Shown: one piece after another, positions 18,435 to 27,412 of the stretch | Position numbering within the stretch: position 1 is the stretch's first letter | Layout: every line of letters starts with the position of its first letter | Source: Anaerolineae bacterium | GTDB taxonomy: Bacteria > Chloroflexota > Anaerolineae > Aggregatilineales > Phototrophicaceae | Direction: 5' to 3' | Length of the DNA: 58,006 bases | Assembly (NCBI GenBank): GCA_019912965.1 | Contig: JAIOHM010000186.1 | Span: 1-58,006 of the forward strand | Notes under the pieces: model-generated | Told to the model about the DNA's origin: nothing | The model's database searches: none | The model's input: the letters and a program-made list of their open reading frames with translations, nothing else | Program-made: the position numbers and the translations under genes

Positions 18435-19043
18435 TTGCAAGAGCTACCGATTGAAACAACTTCCCCCCGCCCTAACCTGCGACTGCGCGGCTTTGGACGT
18501 GAAATCCTTGAAACCATTCTACTGATCGGGGCCATTTATGCGCTGGTCAACCTGGCAACGGTGCGGTTTATCGTCGAGGGCCCCAGTATGCAACCGAACT
18601 TCCATACCGGGCAAGTATTGGTAGTCAGCCGGCTGAATTACATGTTCAGCCCGCCCCAACGCGGCGAAATTGTGATTTTCAATGCACCCGGACAACCCCC
18701 GGAAGAACCCCCCTATATCAAGCGGGTTATCGGTTTACCCGGTGAAACGGTTGAAATCCGCGACACTAAGGTGTATGTCAACAATGTGGAATTGTTTGAG
18801 CCATACATTAATGAAGACTGCGAGGCGAGCCGCTGCGTCAACCGCACCTGGACACTGGGCGAGGACGAATATTTTGTGATGGGCGACAACCGCAATCACA
18901 GCAGCGATTCGCGCGCTTTTGGTGCTGTTCCACGAGAGCGAATCATTGGTGAAGCGCTCATCCGCTACTGGCCGCCTTCAGATTGGGGAATGGTCAGCCA
19001 CGTGGCTTATCCATCGAATCCATTTGTTGAGGCGCTACGCTAA
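18435..19043 (+). CDS. lepB: Signal peptidase I (first copy)
   Basis: Membrane-anchored Ser/Lys protease that cleaves Sec and Tat signal peptides (202 residues). One N-terminal membrane segment (ILETILLIGAIYALVNLATV) precedes the catalytic Ser in VEGPSMQPN, the catalytic Lys in PPYIKRVIGLPGE, and the family box DSRAFGAVP. The start is a TTG at 18435: the nearby ATG (18419) is in another frame and an in-frame TGA lies just upstream. A second, closely similar copy is at 31929. Confidence 0.93.
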   Translation: MQELPIETTSPRPNLRLRGFGREILETILLIGAIYALVNLATVRFIVEGPSMQPNFHTGQVLVVSRLNYMFSPPQRGEIVIFNAPGQPPEEPPYIKRVIGLPGETVEIRDTKVYVNNVELFEPYINEDCEASRCVNRTWTLGEDEYFVMGDNRNHSSDSRAFGAVPRERIIGEALIRYWPPSDWGMVSHVAYPSNPFVEALR

Positions 19044-19127
19044 AATTCGTTCTATGAATTCAGTACAACACAACCATTACGGATTGTGAATAGGTTTCCC
19101 AGATCAGCAATCCGCTCGATCTCTTAA

Positions 19128-19151
19128 GTGGGCTGACTGCCGCCAGCCCAC
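19128..19151. terminator. Terminator-like hairpin between convergent genes
   Basis: A perfect 8-bp stem GTGGGCTG (19128-19135) and CAGCCCAC (19144-19151) lies between lepB and the convergent small helical gene. No clean T-tract follows, so termination is only probable. Confidence 0.35.
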
Positions 19152-19240
19152 GAAACCATCTCTTCGCCTCAATTTTCAGCAGCTAGAGTTTTTTGTTATC
19201 CCTAACTTCTGTAAGGCTTATTTTGCCCAGTTGAAGTGCC

Positions 19241-19537
19241 TTACTGAATCGGAACCCGGTTTTTCTTATCCGGATGTTTTTCGTCCAGTTTCACCTTCTC
19301 GACGGTCTTGGCGATATCGTCAAGCGTGGCGTTGAACAGACGGCGATAGCCTTCTACCATCTCTTGAATGGCGTTCTCGCCGTGTTCGCGCACACCTTCC
19401 GGCAGCAAGGCCATGAATGCTTTGCCAAATTCCTGCACAGCCTTCTTCTCGTGGTCAAAAAATTCGTCGAACCGAGTGGGTTCATCCAGAACCTCAGTCT
19501 CAGTTCCCTCAACCATTGTTGTGGCACGCTTCGTCAT
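19241..19537 (-). CDS. Small helical, phasin-like protein
   Basis: A 98-residue acidic/basic amphipathic helical protein (DHEKKAVQEFGKAFMALLPE, then AIQEMVEGYRRLFNATLDDI). No defined family was recognised, but length and helix pattern recall phasins that coat storage granules. It is the last gene of the minus-strand patatin - wax synthase unit, 34 bp after the wax synthase stop, so a lipid-inclusion coat protein is a reasonable inference. It has a strong ribosome-binding site: AAGGAG 7 bp before the ATG. Confidence 0.6.
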   Translation of the reverse strand: MTKRATTMVEGTETEVLDEPTRFDEFFDHEKKAVQEFGKAFMALLPEGVREHGENAIQEMVEGYRRLFNATLDDIAKTVEKVKLDEKHPDKKNRVPIQ

Positions 19538-19570
19538 CGTAATCTCCTTATCCAGACTTGAAAAGTTATA

Positions 19571-21565
19571 CTATTCCCACGGGACGCGCTGAGCACAGCG
19601 CACCAGTTCTGCGGCAGAACGGGTATGGGGCAGCAGGCGAAGTAGCGCCCCCTTCTTCAACTTCAGTCGGCCATTCGACAGCATTACCAGCGGGGCTGCC
19701 CGTCCCGCAAGTACATCCATCCAAGCATGATACGCGCCTTGAATGGCAAATGAAGTTTCATGGATGGCTTCCTGTACCGAGAGGGCACGTGCCGAACGGC
19801 AAACTCCCCGGTACAAATCCAGCCAAACGGCAGCCGGACTTTCAAAGCCGTGATCAGGTGCAGTTTCCATTACGAAAGCGAGCGCCCCAGCCGTCCAATT
19901 GAGTGAGACGCTGCGGTAGGCTTCGCTACGGTTGATCTCTTCTTGCAAGGCTTTTGCCCAGTCATCGGAGAACAGTTTCGGGCGTTCACGCGTGAGAATC
20001 GCCGCAGTTTGTTGCAGCGGTTCAGAGGCAGTTGCCATCGGTTGAACGGCAGATGCGACCGCCAGCGACTCTGTATAGCTACCGTTTTGTTTGACAATAT
20101 CTGACTCTGGAAAAGCAACAGGATGGCTTTCGATTTCGACGCGTGGTGCTGGCTTCCGTTCAGGCAGACCACTCGCCAAGTCGAGATAAGCCTCCTTCAA
20201 AGCACGTTCCAAAGCGTTGGGGTCTTCGACGATTGCCTGATCGGTCATCAGGCTCATCGTGACACATCCGTTATAGCTCACTACCACAGACGCTAAGCCC
20301 ATTGACGGGTTCAGCGGAAAATAGCCATAAACGTGCTTCATTTCGTGCCCAAGCAGGTACACCGGAACTGGCATGGCTGCTACATTGGTACACCATGTAT
20401 GCGCTAACAGCGAGAAGGCTACTGGCGCGAGGTTCCAGATGGGCGAATGGGTCACGGCAGGTAACAAAGCGGGCAAGGTCAAAAACAAATCCATCGAATA
20501 GGCCAGCGACGATTCTTTCATGGCCTTTGAAAAGCGTGTCACTGCCTTGAGGTGCTCCAATGGATCCGGGATATTAAAGGGAATATCGATAGGCAGTACC
20601 GATATGCGGTTGCCGTAGTCGTCTTTTTCCCTTTCTTCGCGCATATTAAAAGGGACGAGGACACGCAAGAACGGCTGATCGATAGAGCCTCTAGCGGCGC
20701 TGTAGCGTTCGACAGCTTTAGTCAGGAGCGCCAGCATAACGTCATTGACGGATGCACCGCACTGTGCCCGGATGGCGTGGATTTCATCTAGCGGAAACTC
20801 GGCCCACACCATGTGCTGCATCCCGCTGTTTTTGCCATTGATGGGGAGTTTCTTGATCGGTTGAAGATTGTCATTAATCAGATGGGCGACAGCGAGCAGC
20901 ATTTTGAGACGCTGTTCCCGATCTGTCAGCGCCTTGCCCATCCGCAGTGTTTCCCTGCCCAACTTTTGCAGCAGGCCAAACTGGTGGACTACATCATGGA
21001 TGAGTGAATCGCGCGTAAGTTCAATTGGGTCTGGCAGCGTTGGCGGGTCAAACAGCGGTTTTCGTTCCCTGTTTCGTTGATTGGCGGCGGTATCCTGCTG
21101 CACATCCATCAAGAAAGTGAATAGTTCAATCGCAGCCAGACCATCGACCATACAGTGATGCACCTTGAAAAACAGCGCTGTCCGATTATCGAAACCTTCG
21201 ATGAAGTAGATTTCCCACAGCGGACGACTGCGGTCGAGCATTTTTGACAACAGTTGACCTGCCAGTTTCCGCAATTCGACTTCAGTTCCGGGTGCATCCA
21301 CACAGACTCGTTTGACGTGGTTTCCGACGAAAAAGTCGGGGTCTGGAATCCAGACGGGTTGGCCTAGATTAAAGGGGGCTTGTATTACACGATCACGATA
21401 ACGGGGTATCTGATGCAGGCGACTGTCAATATGAGCGACGAGATCGTCGAAATCCATGATTCCGTCAAATATGGTCAACGCACCGATATTCATTGGGGTT
21501 TCGGGTCGATCAACGTAATAAAAAGCGCTGTCAACCGGGCCAAGAATGGCCGAATATTCAACCAT
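19571..21565 (-). CDS. Wax ester synthase / diacylglycerol acyltransferase fused to an SCP2-like domain
   Basis: Transfers acyl-CoA to long-chain alcohols or diacylglycerol, forming wax esters or triacylglycerol. Residues 1-~460 match WS/DGAT proteins: PMNIGALTIFDG, PLWEIYFIEGF, the catalytic HHxxxDG (H136-H-C-M-V-D-G142), NDVMLALL and the C-terminal SYNGCVTMSLMTDQ. The protein is 664 residues, about 200 longer than the family. The last ~130 residues look like an SCP2 sterol-carrier domain (LNWTAGALAFVMETAP, WMDVLAGRAAPLVML, NGRLKLKKGALLRLLP), which would bind acyl lipids. It starts 8 bp after the patatin gene stop. Confidence 0.9.
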   Translation of the reverse strand: MVEYSAILGPVDSAFYYVDRPETPMNIGALTIFDGIMDFDDLVAHIDSRLHQIPRYRDRVIQAPFNLGQPVWIPDPDFFVGNHVKRVCVDAPGTEVELRKLAGQLLSKMLDRSRPLWEIYFIEGFDNRTALFFKVHHCMVDGLAAIELFTFLMDVQQDTAANQRNRERKPLFDPPTLPDPIELTRDSLIHDVVHQFGLLQKLGRETLRMGKALTDREQRLKMLLAVAHLINDNLQPIKKLPINGKNSGMQHMVWAEFPLDEIHAIRAQCGASVNDVMLALLTKAVERYSAARGSIDQPFLRVLVPFNMREEREKDDYGNRISVLPIDIPFNIPDPLEHLKAVTRFSKAMKESSLAYSMDLFLTLPALLPAVTHSPIWNLAPVAFSLLAHTWCTNVAAMPVPVYLLGHEMKHVYGYFPLNPSMGLASVVVSYNGCVTMSLMTDQAIVEDPNALERALKEAYLDLASGLPERKPAPRVEIESHPVAFPESDIVKQNGSYTESLAVASAVQPMATASEPLQQTAAILTRERPKLFSDDWAKALQEEINRSEAYRSVSLNWTAGALAFVMETAPDHGFESPAAVWLDLYRGVCRSARALSVQEAIHETSFAIQGAYHAWMDVLAGRAAPLVMLSNGRLKLKKGALLRLLPHTRSAAELVRCAQRVPWE

Positions 21566-21572
21566 AATACCG

Positions 21573-22619
21573 TTACCCCTCCTTCACCGCTTCGAGCGCT
21601 TTGCGGGCTGCCCGTTCACCACAAGCCACCATTTGCTTCTGCACTTCCGGACGGAACGAAAATTCCGGTGCGAGGAAAAATGCCTCGTCATCTGGTTCTG
21701 GTTCGATCCAGATCACCTCTTTATCTGGATATTTTGCGGCGTAGATTTCGCGCCATCTGGCGATTCGTTCGTAGAGCGCAATGTGCAGTGACTGTTTGAC
21801 AATATTGAACCAGCCCATATCGTGGATGCTGCCCTTACGCAGGTACAGCGGGTGGTAGGTGTGCGAAACGATTACGCGATCAGCCAGTGCCAGCCCGATA
21901 TCCATAGAGAGGGTCTGACGTACTTCGCCATCGATATAGTATTTGTTCTCGATTTTGACTGGCTCGAACATACCGGGAATGCTCATCGAAGCCCGCAGTG
22001 CCCGATGGATCGGTACGTCTGTGATGAAATGGTTATACTCATCCTGAAAGGCAACACTGCCGTTAAACACAGCGCGTTCGCTGCTGTCCAAGCTGGTTGC
22101 GATCACATACAGATCAATGTCGATATCGCGGAAATCGTTCGACGGGAGCAGCGATCGGAAGAGATGTTCGAGTTCATTGGCGGTGAAGAAGCTCGGCGAG
22201 TGACGCTGGCTCAAGATTAATCGATCCAGAAATTCAGCAACTATATCCTGTTTACACCGGAATGGCAGCGTCAACATAAATTGCAAACTGGAGAGCATTG
22301 TATAAATACCTTGCACTACCAGATGGTGTAGTTTCGGCTTGAACATCATGGTTGATGTCAGTGATTTGACGACAGTGTCGAAACGGGGTATGTAAACGGA
22401 ATTTTGATGCAGTGATGCGATCAAGCTGTCTATGCTGATACCGGAGGCAATAAGTGACCCGGCAATTGCCCCTGCACTCGTACCAATTATCGAGGTCACA
22501 TCTTCGAGGTTGAGGGTTTTGAGGACGCCAATGTGAAAGTAGAAAGCTTTGTTCGCGCCTCCGCTCAGCACCAAGGCGGTACCGGGCTTCTTGTGTAACA
22601 GAGGTAATTCGCGGTGCAT
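21573..22619 (-). CDS. Patatin-like phospholipase
   Basis: A 348-residue serine lipid acyl hydrolase of the patatin family. The oxyanion loop is LSGGANKAF, the nucleophile is S48 in GTSAG, and the Ser-Asp dyad is completed by D230 (YYIDGEVRQ). No signal peptide is seen. As first gene of the minus-strand unit it precedes the wax synthase and phasin-like genes, consistent with release of acyl chains from lipids. It is divergent from the acyl reductase operon, with 75 bp between them containing A/T-rich promoter-like sequence. Confidence 0.9.
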   Translation of the reverse strand: MHRELPLLHKKPGTALVLSGGANKAFYFHIGVLKTLNLEDVTSIIGTSAGAIAGSLIASGISIDSLIASLHQNSVYIPRFDTVVKSLTSTMMFKPKLHHLVVQGIYTMLSSLQFMLTLPFRCKQDIVAEFLDRLILSQRHSPSFFTANELEHLFRSLLPSNDFRDIDIDLYVIATSLDSSERAVFNGSVAFQDEYNHFITDVPIHRALRASMSIPGMFEPVKIENKYYIDGEVRQTLSMDIGLALADRVIVSHTYHPLYLRKGSIHDMGWFNIVKQSLHIALYERIARWREIYAAKYPDKEVIWIEPEPDDEAFFLAPEFSFRPEVQKQMVACGERAARKALEAVKEG

Positions 22620-22694
22620 AAAACTACTCTATTGGTTTAAAAATATTTGTTGCTTCCATTTTAACGAGTTCATAATGCTGAAGTTCAGGAATAG

Positions 22695-24008
22695 ATGTCA
22701 TGGAGAATTGTGACATTTTGCACATTCTTCACAAATGCCAAGCGGATGATAATGCATGTAAAACAAAAATTTATTTCCGAGGTCGCAAAAATGTTGGGTA
22801 AAGACTTAAACCATGAGGCAGTCCTCGCGCCAGAGATTCAACCCCACCCTGCTCCAATCAGGCTGACCGCTGAACCTCATCATATCTTTCTGACCGGGGC
22901 GACCGGATTCGTCGCCGCTTATGTTCTGGCGGAGCTACTAGAACAAACTGATGCCAAAATCCATGCCCTCGTGCGGGCAGGGGATTCGCGGCAAGGGTTA
23001 GCCCGAATACGCCGGAATATGAGCTATTATCTGCTGTGGCGAGAACGTTATGCACAGCGCATCATTCCTGTGCTGGGTGATCTCAAATATCCCCTACTCG
23101 GTCTCAACCCGGAAACATTCGCGGCGTTAGCGCAGAAGACAGATGTCATTTACCATGTTGGCAGCAAGCTCAGTTATGTCGCCCCATATGAATATTTGAA
23201 AGCAGCCAATGTGGGTGGCACGCAGGAGACGCTACGACTCGCCGTGCAGGCGAAACCCAAACCGTATCATTTTGTCTCGTCGCTCGGCATTATGATGGAT
23301 TACAAGACGTTGGATGGCGGCATGGAAGATGATCCACTGGATGTAACCAAGTGTCCAGAAGTGGGCTACTTCCAATCTAAATATGTGGCGGAACGCGTGG
23401 TGCGGATCGCTCGTTCGCGGGGAATTCCCGTAACCATTCATCGGATTGGCTTGATCGTTGGGGACAGCATCAATGGCTGTTCAAACGAGGACGATTTTGT
23501 GGCTCGTATCTTAATCGGCAGTGTTCAAGCTGGCTACGGCCCGGACATCAAAAGCGCGATGGATATGACACCAGTGGATTATGTAGCCAGGGCAATTGTA
23601 TACCTTGCCCAGCAACCGGACTCATTGGGCAAGGTTTTTCATCTGCTCAATCCACAAGCCAGCTCCTGGAGCGACATTATGGAGACTGTAATGGAGTTGG
23701 GCTATCCATTACACAAGCTGCCGTTCGATGCCTGGGTGGAAGCGATTGAAGATTATGCAGATCGGGCATCCAATCCACTGCAACCGCTGCTGCCTTTCCT
23801 GCATCTCAATTTTGCTGCGCGTATGTTTGGTGTCAGTGATGCGGCTTATCAAGCCCTCGGTACACAGGCAACGCTGCGCGCGTTGGAGGGGTCAGGTGTC
23901 CGGTGCGAAGCCATTGACCACTCCCTCATCAGGACATATGTGCAACGGTTTGTCGAAATGGGACGGTTGCAGCCCGCACCATCGCGGGAGGCAGTGCGCG
24001 TTTATTGA
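22695..24008 (+). CDS. Acyl-CoA/thioester reductase-like extended SDR
   Basis: NAD(P)-dependent reductase of the male-sterility/thioester-reductase group, plausibly reducing acyl-CoA or acyl-carrier substrates to aldehyde or alcohol. The Rossmann motif is TGATGF (residues 67-72), the catalytic Tyr-Lys pair is Y225-x-x-x-K229 in YFQSKY, and VRAGD and NVGGT loops are typical of the group. The 437-residue frame begins at ATG 22695, but the first ~32 residues look unlike the family; ATG 22791, preceded by GAGG, is a strong alternative. It heads the plus-strand operon opposite the wax synthase, where a fatty-alcohol supplier would fit. Confidence 0.8.
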   Translation: MSWRIVTFCTFFTNAKRMIMHVKQKFISEVAKMLGKDLNHEAVLAPEIQPHPAPIRLTAEPHHIFLTGATGFVAAYVLAELLEQTDAKIHALVRAGDSRQGLARIRRNMSYYLLWRERYAQRIIPVLGDLKYPLLGLNPETFAALAQKTDVIYHVGSKLSYVAPYEYLKAANVGGTQETLRLAVQAKPKPYHFVSSLGIMMDYKTLDGGMEDDPLDVTKCPEVGYFQSKYVAERVVRIARSRGIPVTIHRIGLIVGDSINGCSNEDDFVARILIGSVQAGYGPDIKSAMDMTPVDYVARAIVYLAQQPDSLGKVFHLLNPQASSWSDIMETVMELGYPLHKLPFDAWVEAIEDYADRASNPLQPLLPFLHLNFAARMFGVSDAAYQALGTQATLRALEGSGVRCEAIDHSLIRTYVQRFVEMGRLQPAPSREAVRVY

Positions 24009-24026
24009 CCAAGCCGGGAGCATTAC

Positions 24027-25724
24027 ATGAAAAGGTTTGGGCTAGTCGTCAGTCTTGTTTTGGGATTGGCAGTTTATTTCGGACGCCGCAGTCTATTCAC
24101 TTGGGGACTGCGGCTTCCGCGTCCACGCCATCGCATACAGGTTGAACGCGGCCTGAAAATCCCGATGGCGGATGGTATCCACCTGTACACCGATCATTAT
24201 CACCCGATCACCGACGGAAAATGTCCGACCATCCTGATCCGCACCCCTTACGGACGTAACACATACACGGGTTTGTTCGGCTGGCTGACGGAATTCTGCG
24301 CCCGAAGATTTGCCGAGCAGGGCTACGAGGTGCTGGTTCAGGATACGCGAGGACGGTTTGACTCGGAAGGTGAGTTTGTACCCTTTTTCCCGGAGCGAGA
24401 AGATGCCCAAGCAACTTTCAATTGGTTGGGAAAACAGGTTTGGTTTGATGGTCAAGTTGGGATGTGGGGGTCAAGTTACTTAGGCATTGTACAGTGGATG
24501 GCGGCTGACCATCCCTTTGTTAAGGCACTTGTTCCCGGCATTACGGCTTCAAACTTAAACGACATTATTTTCCCCGATGGTGCGATGGATATCAGTTTGG
24601 GGCTACGCTGGATTTCCCTGCTGCGTATTCAGCAGGAACAGCGACGTTCCTTACTTCAGGCAGGCATTTTTTTAGCAGTTGAACGGGATGTTCGAACCGC
24701 TTTTCAACATCTTCCAATCATCGAGTCTTATCGTGCGCTGCGCGGTGGCCCAGTGGATTATTACCACCGCATGATGGATGATGCCCTTCATGCCCCTGAC
24801 TTTGCAGATCGACTGCACTGTGTGGATCATGGTCAGGTCAAAGCATCTGTTCATCTGATTGGTGGTTGGTATGATTTTTTCCTGCGGGGGCTGCTGGATG
24901 ATTTCACTGCGTTAAAAGCCGCTGGCCAAATGCCATATCTAACGATTGGGCCGTGGATACACTTCAGCCATTTGTTTTTAATGCCAACCATGATTCAACC
25001 CGGCGTCGAGTGGTTTGATGCACAGTTGAAAGGGAAACATGAACGCCTGCGGGCAGCACCAGTACGACTGTATGTGATGGGTGCGAACGAATGGCGCGAT
25101 TATCCCGATTTCCCACCGCCTTCCCAACCTCAGATTTATTATCCGGGCGGGGAAAATAGTCTCCAAGCACAGCCTGAAAATGCTCCCCCAGACCACTACT
25201 GTTACGATCCGGCACATCCGACCCCCATTGTAGGCGGCTCACAGTTCTCACTTGGCGCAGGCGCGCGCAACAACCGCAGATTGGAACGGCGCTCCGATGT
25301 CCTCAGCTTCACCAGCCTTTGCCTCGAACAGCCGCTTGAGATTATCGGCTCGGTTAGCCTTGAACTTTATATCCAGTCATCATCGGAATATACTGACTTT
25401 TATGCCCGCCTGTGTGATGTTGATCCCAAAGGGCGGTCAACGAATATTTGTGATGGCTTGCTACGTATCGAACCGGGCAAAGGTGAAACACAACCTGATG
25501 GCAGTTTACGCATTACGATTAATTTATGGGCAACCGCCTATCGCTTCCTTGCGGGGCATCGCATCCGCCTGCTCGTGTCCAGCAGTGCCCATCCACGTTG
25601 GGGGCGGCATACCAATACCGCACACCCGCTCACGGACAGCATTGTTCGCCAAGCCGAGCAGACTATCTATCACGATTTAGATCATCCATCAGCACTAATA
25701 TTGCCTACTATGGACCTATTATGA
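24027..25724 (+). CDS. CocE/NonD-family hydrolase (X-Pro dipeptidyl peptidase S15-like)
   Basis: An alpha/beta hydrolase with a C-terminal beta-jelly-roll, 565 residues. The nucleophile lies in GSSYLG (S150). LIRTPYGRN and QDTRGRFDSEGEF are family hallmarks, and GPWIHFS probably carries the catalytic His. An N-terminal hydrophobic stretch (LVVSLVLGLAVYF) suggests membrane anchoring or export. CocE relatives hydrolyse esters or amides such as cocaine and beta-lactam esters; the substrate here is likely an ester lipid, by context only. Its stop overlaps the next gene's ATG (ATGA). Confidence 0.85.
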   Translation: MKRFGLVVSLVLGLAVYFGRRSLFTWGLRLPRPRHRIQVERGLKIPMADGIHLYTDHYHPITDGKCPTILIRTPYGRNTYTGLFGWLTEFCARRFAEQGYEVLVQDTRGRFDSEGEFVPFFPEREDAQATFNWLGKQVWFDGQVGMWGSSYLGIVQWMAADHPFVKALVPGITASNLNDIIFPDGAMDISLGLRWISLLRIQQEQRRSLLQAGIFLAVERDVRTAFQHLPIIESYRALRGGPVDYYHRMMDDALHAPDFADRLHCVDHGQVKASVHLIGGWYDFFLRGLLDDFTALKAAGQMPYLTIGPWIHFSHLFLMPTMIQPGVEWFDAQLKGKHERLRAAPVRLYVMGANEWRDYPDFPPPSQPQIYYPGGENSLQAQPENAPPDHYCYDPAHPTPIVGGSQFSLGAGARNNRRLERRSDVLSFTSLCLEQPLEIIGSVSLELYIQSSSEYTDFYARLCDVDPKGRSTNICDGLLRIEPGKGETQPDGSLRITINLWATAYRFLAGHRIRLLVSSSAHPRWGRHTNTAHPLTDSIVRQAEQTIYHDLDHPSALILPTMDLL

Positions 25725-27343
25725 ACGAACAAACTTATGATTATGTGATTATCGGTTCAGGGTTTGGGGGCAGCGTTTCGGCGATGCGTCTGACCGAAAA
25801 AGGCTATAAAGTGCTAGTATTGGAACGTGGTAAACGCCTCCAAGATGAGCATTTCCCCCGTACCAATTGGAACATTTTCAAGTATTTGTGGCTACCAGCA
25901 GCACGCTGCTTCGGCATCCAACAAATCAGCTTTATGAATGATGTCATGGTGCTGCACGGGAGCGGCGTTGGTGGGGGCAGTTTGGTTTATGCCAATGTTT
26001 TGATGGAACCAAGTGATCTGTTATTCGCCGCACCCGGTTGGAGTCATCTGGCCGATTGGAAAACACTGCTGCATCCGCATTATGACACTGCCAGACGGAT
26101 GCTGGGCGTAGCGCCGAATCCGTTCGTAACACCTGCTGACCGGGTATTGAAGGAAATAGCGGACGAACATGGACAGGGACACACTTTTTCGCCGGCTGAT
26201 GTTGGTGTGTTCTTCGGCGAATCCGGAAAAACCGTTCCTGACCCCTATTTTGGAGGCGATGGACCAGCGCGGACTGGATGCACAGCCTGCGGGGGCTGCA
26301 TGGTTGGCTGTCGACATGGCGCAAAAAATACCCTTGTCAAGAACTATCTCTATTTTGCCGAGAAGTGGGGAGCAGAGATTCGGGCTGAGTCGGAAGTCGT
26401 TAATATTCGCCCGTTAGCCGATGGGCAAGCAGATGGGGCGCGTTATGAGGTCATCTATCGGCGTTCCACAGCACTCCCGTTTGACAGACGGCGTTATCAT
26501 GTGCGAACGCGGAATGTGGTCGTAGCCGCACACGCTCTCGGCACGATGCGTTTGTTGTTCCACTGCCGCGATGAAACCCGTTCACTGCCAAAGATTTCCA
26601 ACTGCTTAGGGACAAGTGTGCGTACCAACAGCGAGGCACTGGTCGGTTCAACCAGTTGGGATGGGTCAGTTGATTATTCGACGGGACTGGCAATTACTTC
26701 GATCTTTTCACTGGATGAGACAACGGGAGTCGAACCTGTTCGGTATCCAGCAGGGTCATCATTTATGCGTTTGCTGGCGATCCCGATGATTGAGGGTGGC
26801 AATACGATATTCAAGCGTCTTTATAAAACGATTTGGCATGGCTTAACGCATCCACTGGAATTTCTGTACGCGAAATTTTTCTCAAAGTGGGCGAAACGCT
26901 CAACCATTTTGTTGATTATGCAAACTGAAGAAAGCACGATGCAGGTCAGCCTCGGACGGAATGCGTTTACAGCCTTCCGGCGCGGATTGATTTCAAAGCT
27001 CCCAAAAGGAATCTCGCTTTCGCCTGACAGCAAAATGACACATGGGCTAACTCAATCATTTGCCGCGAAAACGAAAGGGATTACCCAAGATACCATCCCG
27101 GAAACGCTGCTTGGTATTCCGGCAACAGCCCATCTAATCGGCGGCTGCCCGATGGGTACAAGCGAGCAGGACGGCGTAGTCGATATAAACTGCGAAGTCT
27201 TCAATTATCCGGGCCTATACGTGGTCGATGGGTCGATCATCCCGGCAAACCCCGGTGTGAATCCCAGCCTCACGATCACTGCGCTGGCTGAATATGCGAT
27301 GAGCCAAATACCTCAAAGAGGCGATTTGGCACACGAGGATTAA
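25721..27343 (+). CDS. GMC-family oxidoreductase (cholesterol/alcohol oxidase-like)
   Basis: A FAD-dependent alcohol oxidase/dehydrogenase, 541 residues. The N-terminal dinucleotide motif is YVIIGSGFGGSVSA. The Cys-rich segment GCTACGGCMVGC followed by HGAKNTL marks the cholesterol-oxidase-like branch. The C-terminal box HLIGGCPMG, then YVVDGSIIPANPGVNPSLTI, carries the catalytic region. The frame is open far upstream, but ATG 25721, overlapping the CocE stop (ATGA), begins exactly at the FAD domain. A long-chain alcohol or sterol substrate is suggested by the lipid neighbourhood. Confidence 0.9.
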   Translation: MNEQTYDYVIIGSGFGGSVSAMRLTEKGYKVLVLERGKRLQDEHFPRTNWNIFKYLWLPAARCFGIQQISFMNDVMVLHGSGVGGGSLVYANVLMEPSDLLFAAPGWSHLADWKTLLHPHYDTARRMLGVAPNPFVTPADRVLKEIADEHGQGHTFSPADVGVFFGESGKTVPDPYFGGDGPARTGCTACGGCMVGCRHGAKNTLVKNYLYFAEKWGAEIRAESEVVNIRPLADGQADGARYEVIYRRSTALPFDRRRYHVRTRNVVVAAHALGTMRLLFHCRDETRSLPKISNCLGTSVRTNSEALVGSTSWDGSVDYSTGLAITSIFSLDETTGVEPVRYPAGSSFMRLLAIPMIEGGNTIFKRLYKTIWHGLTHPLEFLYAKFFSKWAKRSTILLIMQTEESTMQVSLGRNAFTAFRRGLISKLPKGISLSPDSKMTHGLTQSFAAKTKGITQDTIPETLLGIPATAHLIGGCPMGTSEQDGVVDINCEVFNYPGLYVVDGSIIPANPGVNPSLTITALAEYAMSQIPQRGDLAHED

Positions 27344-27412
27344 ATTTCCCTGTAATATTGAGTGGATGCTGCCTTTACCACGTGAAATTGTTGTGATGCC
27401 AGACATTCCTAG

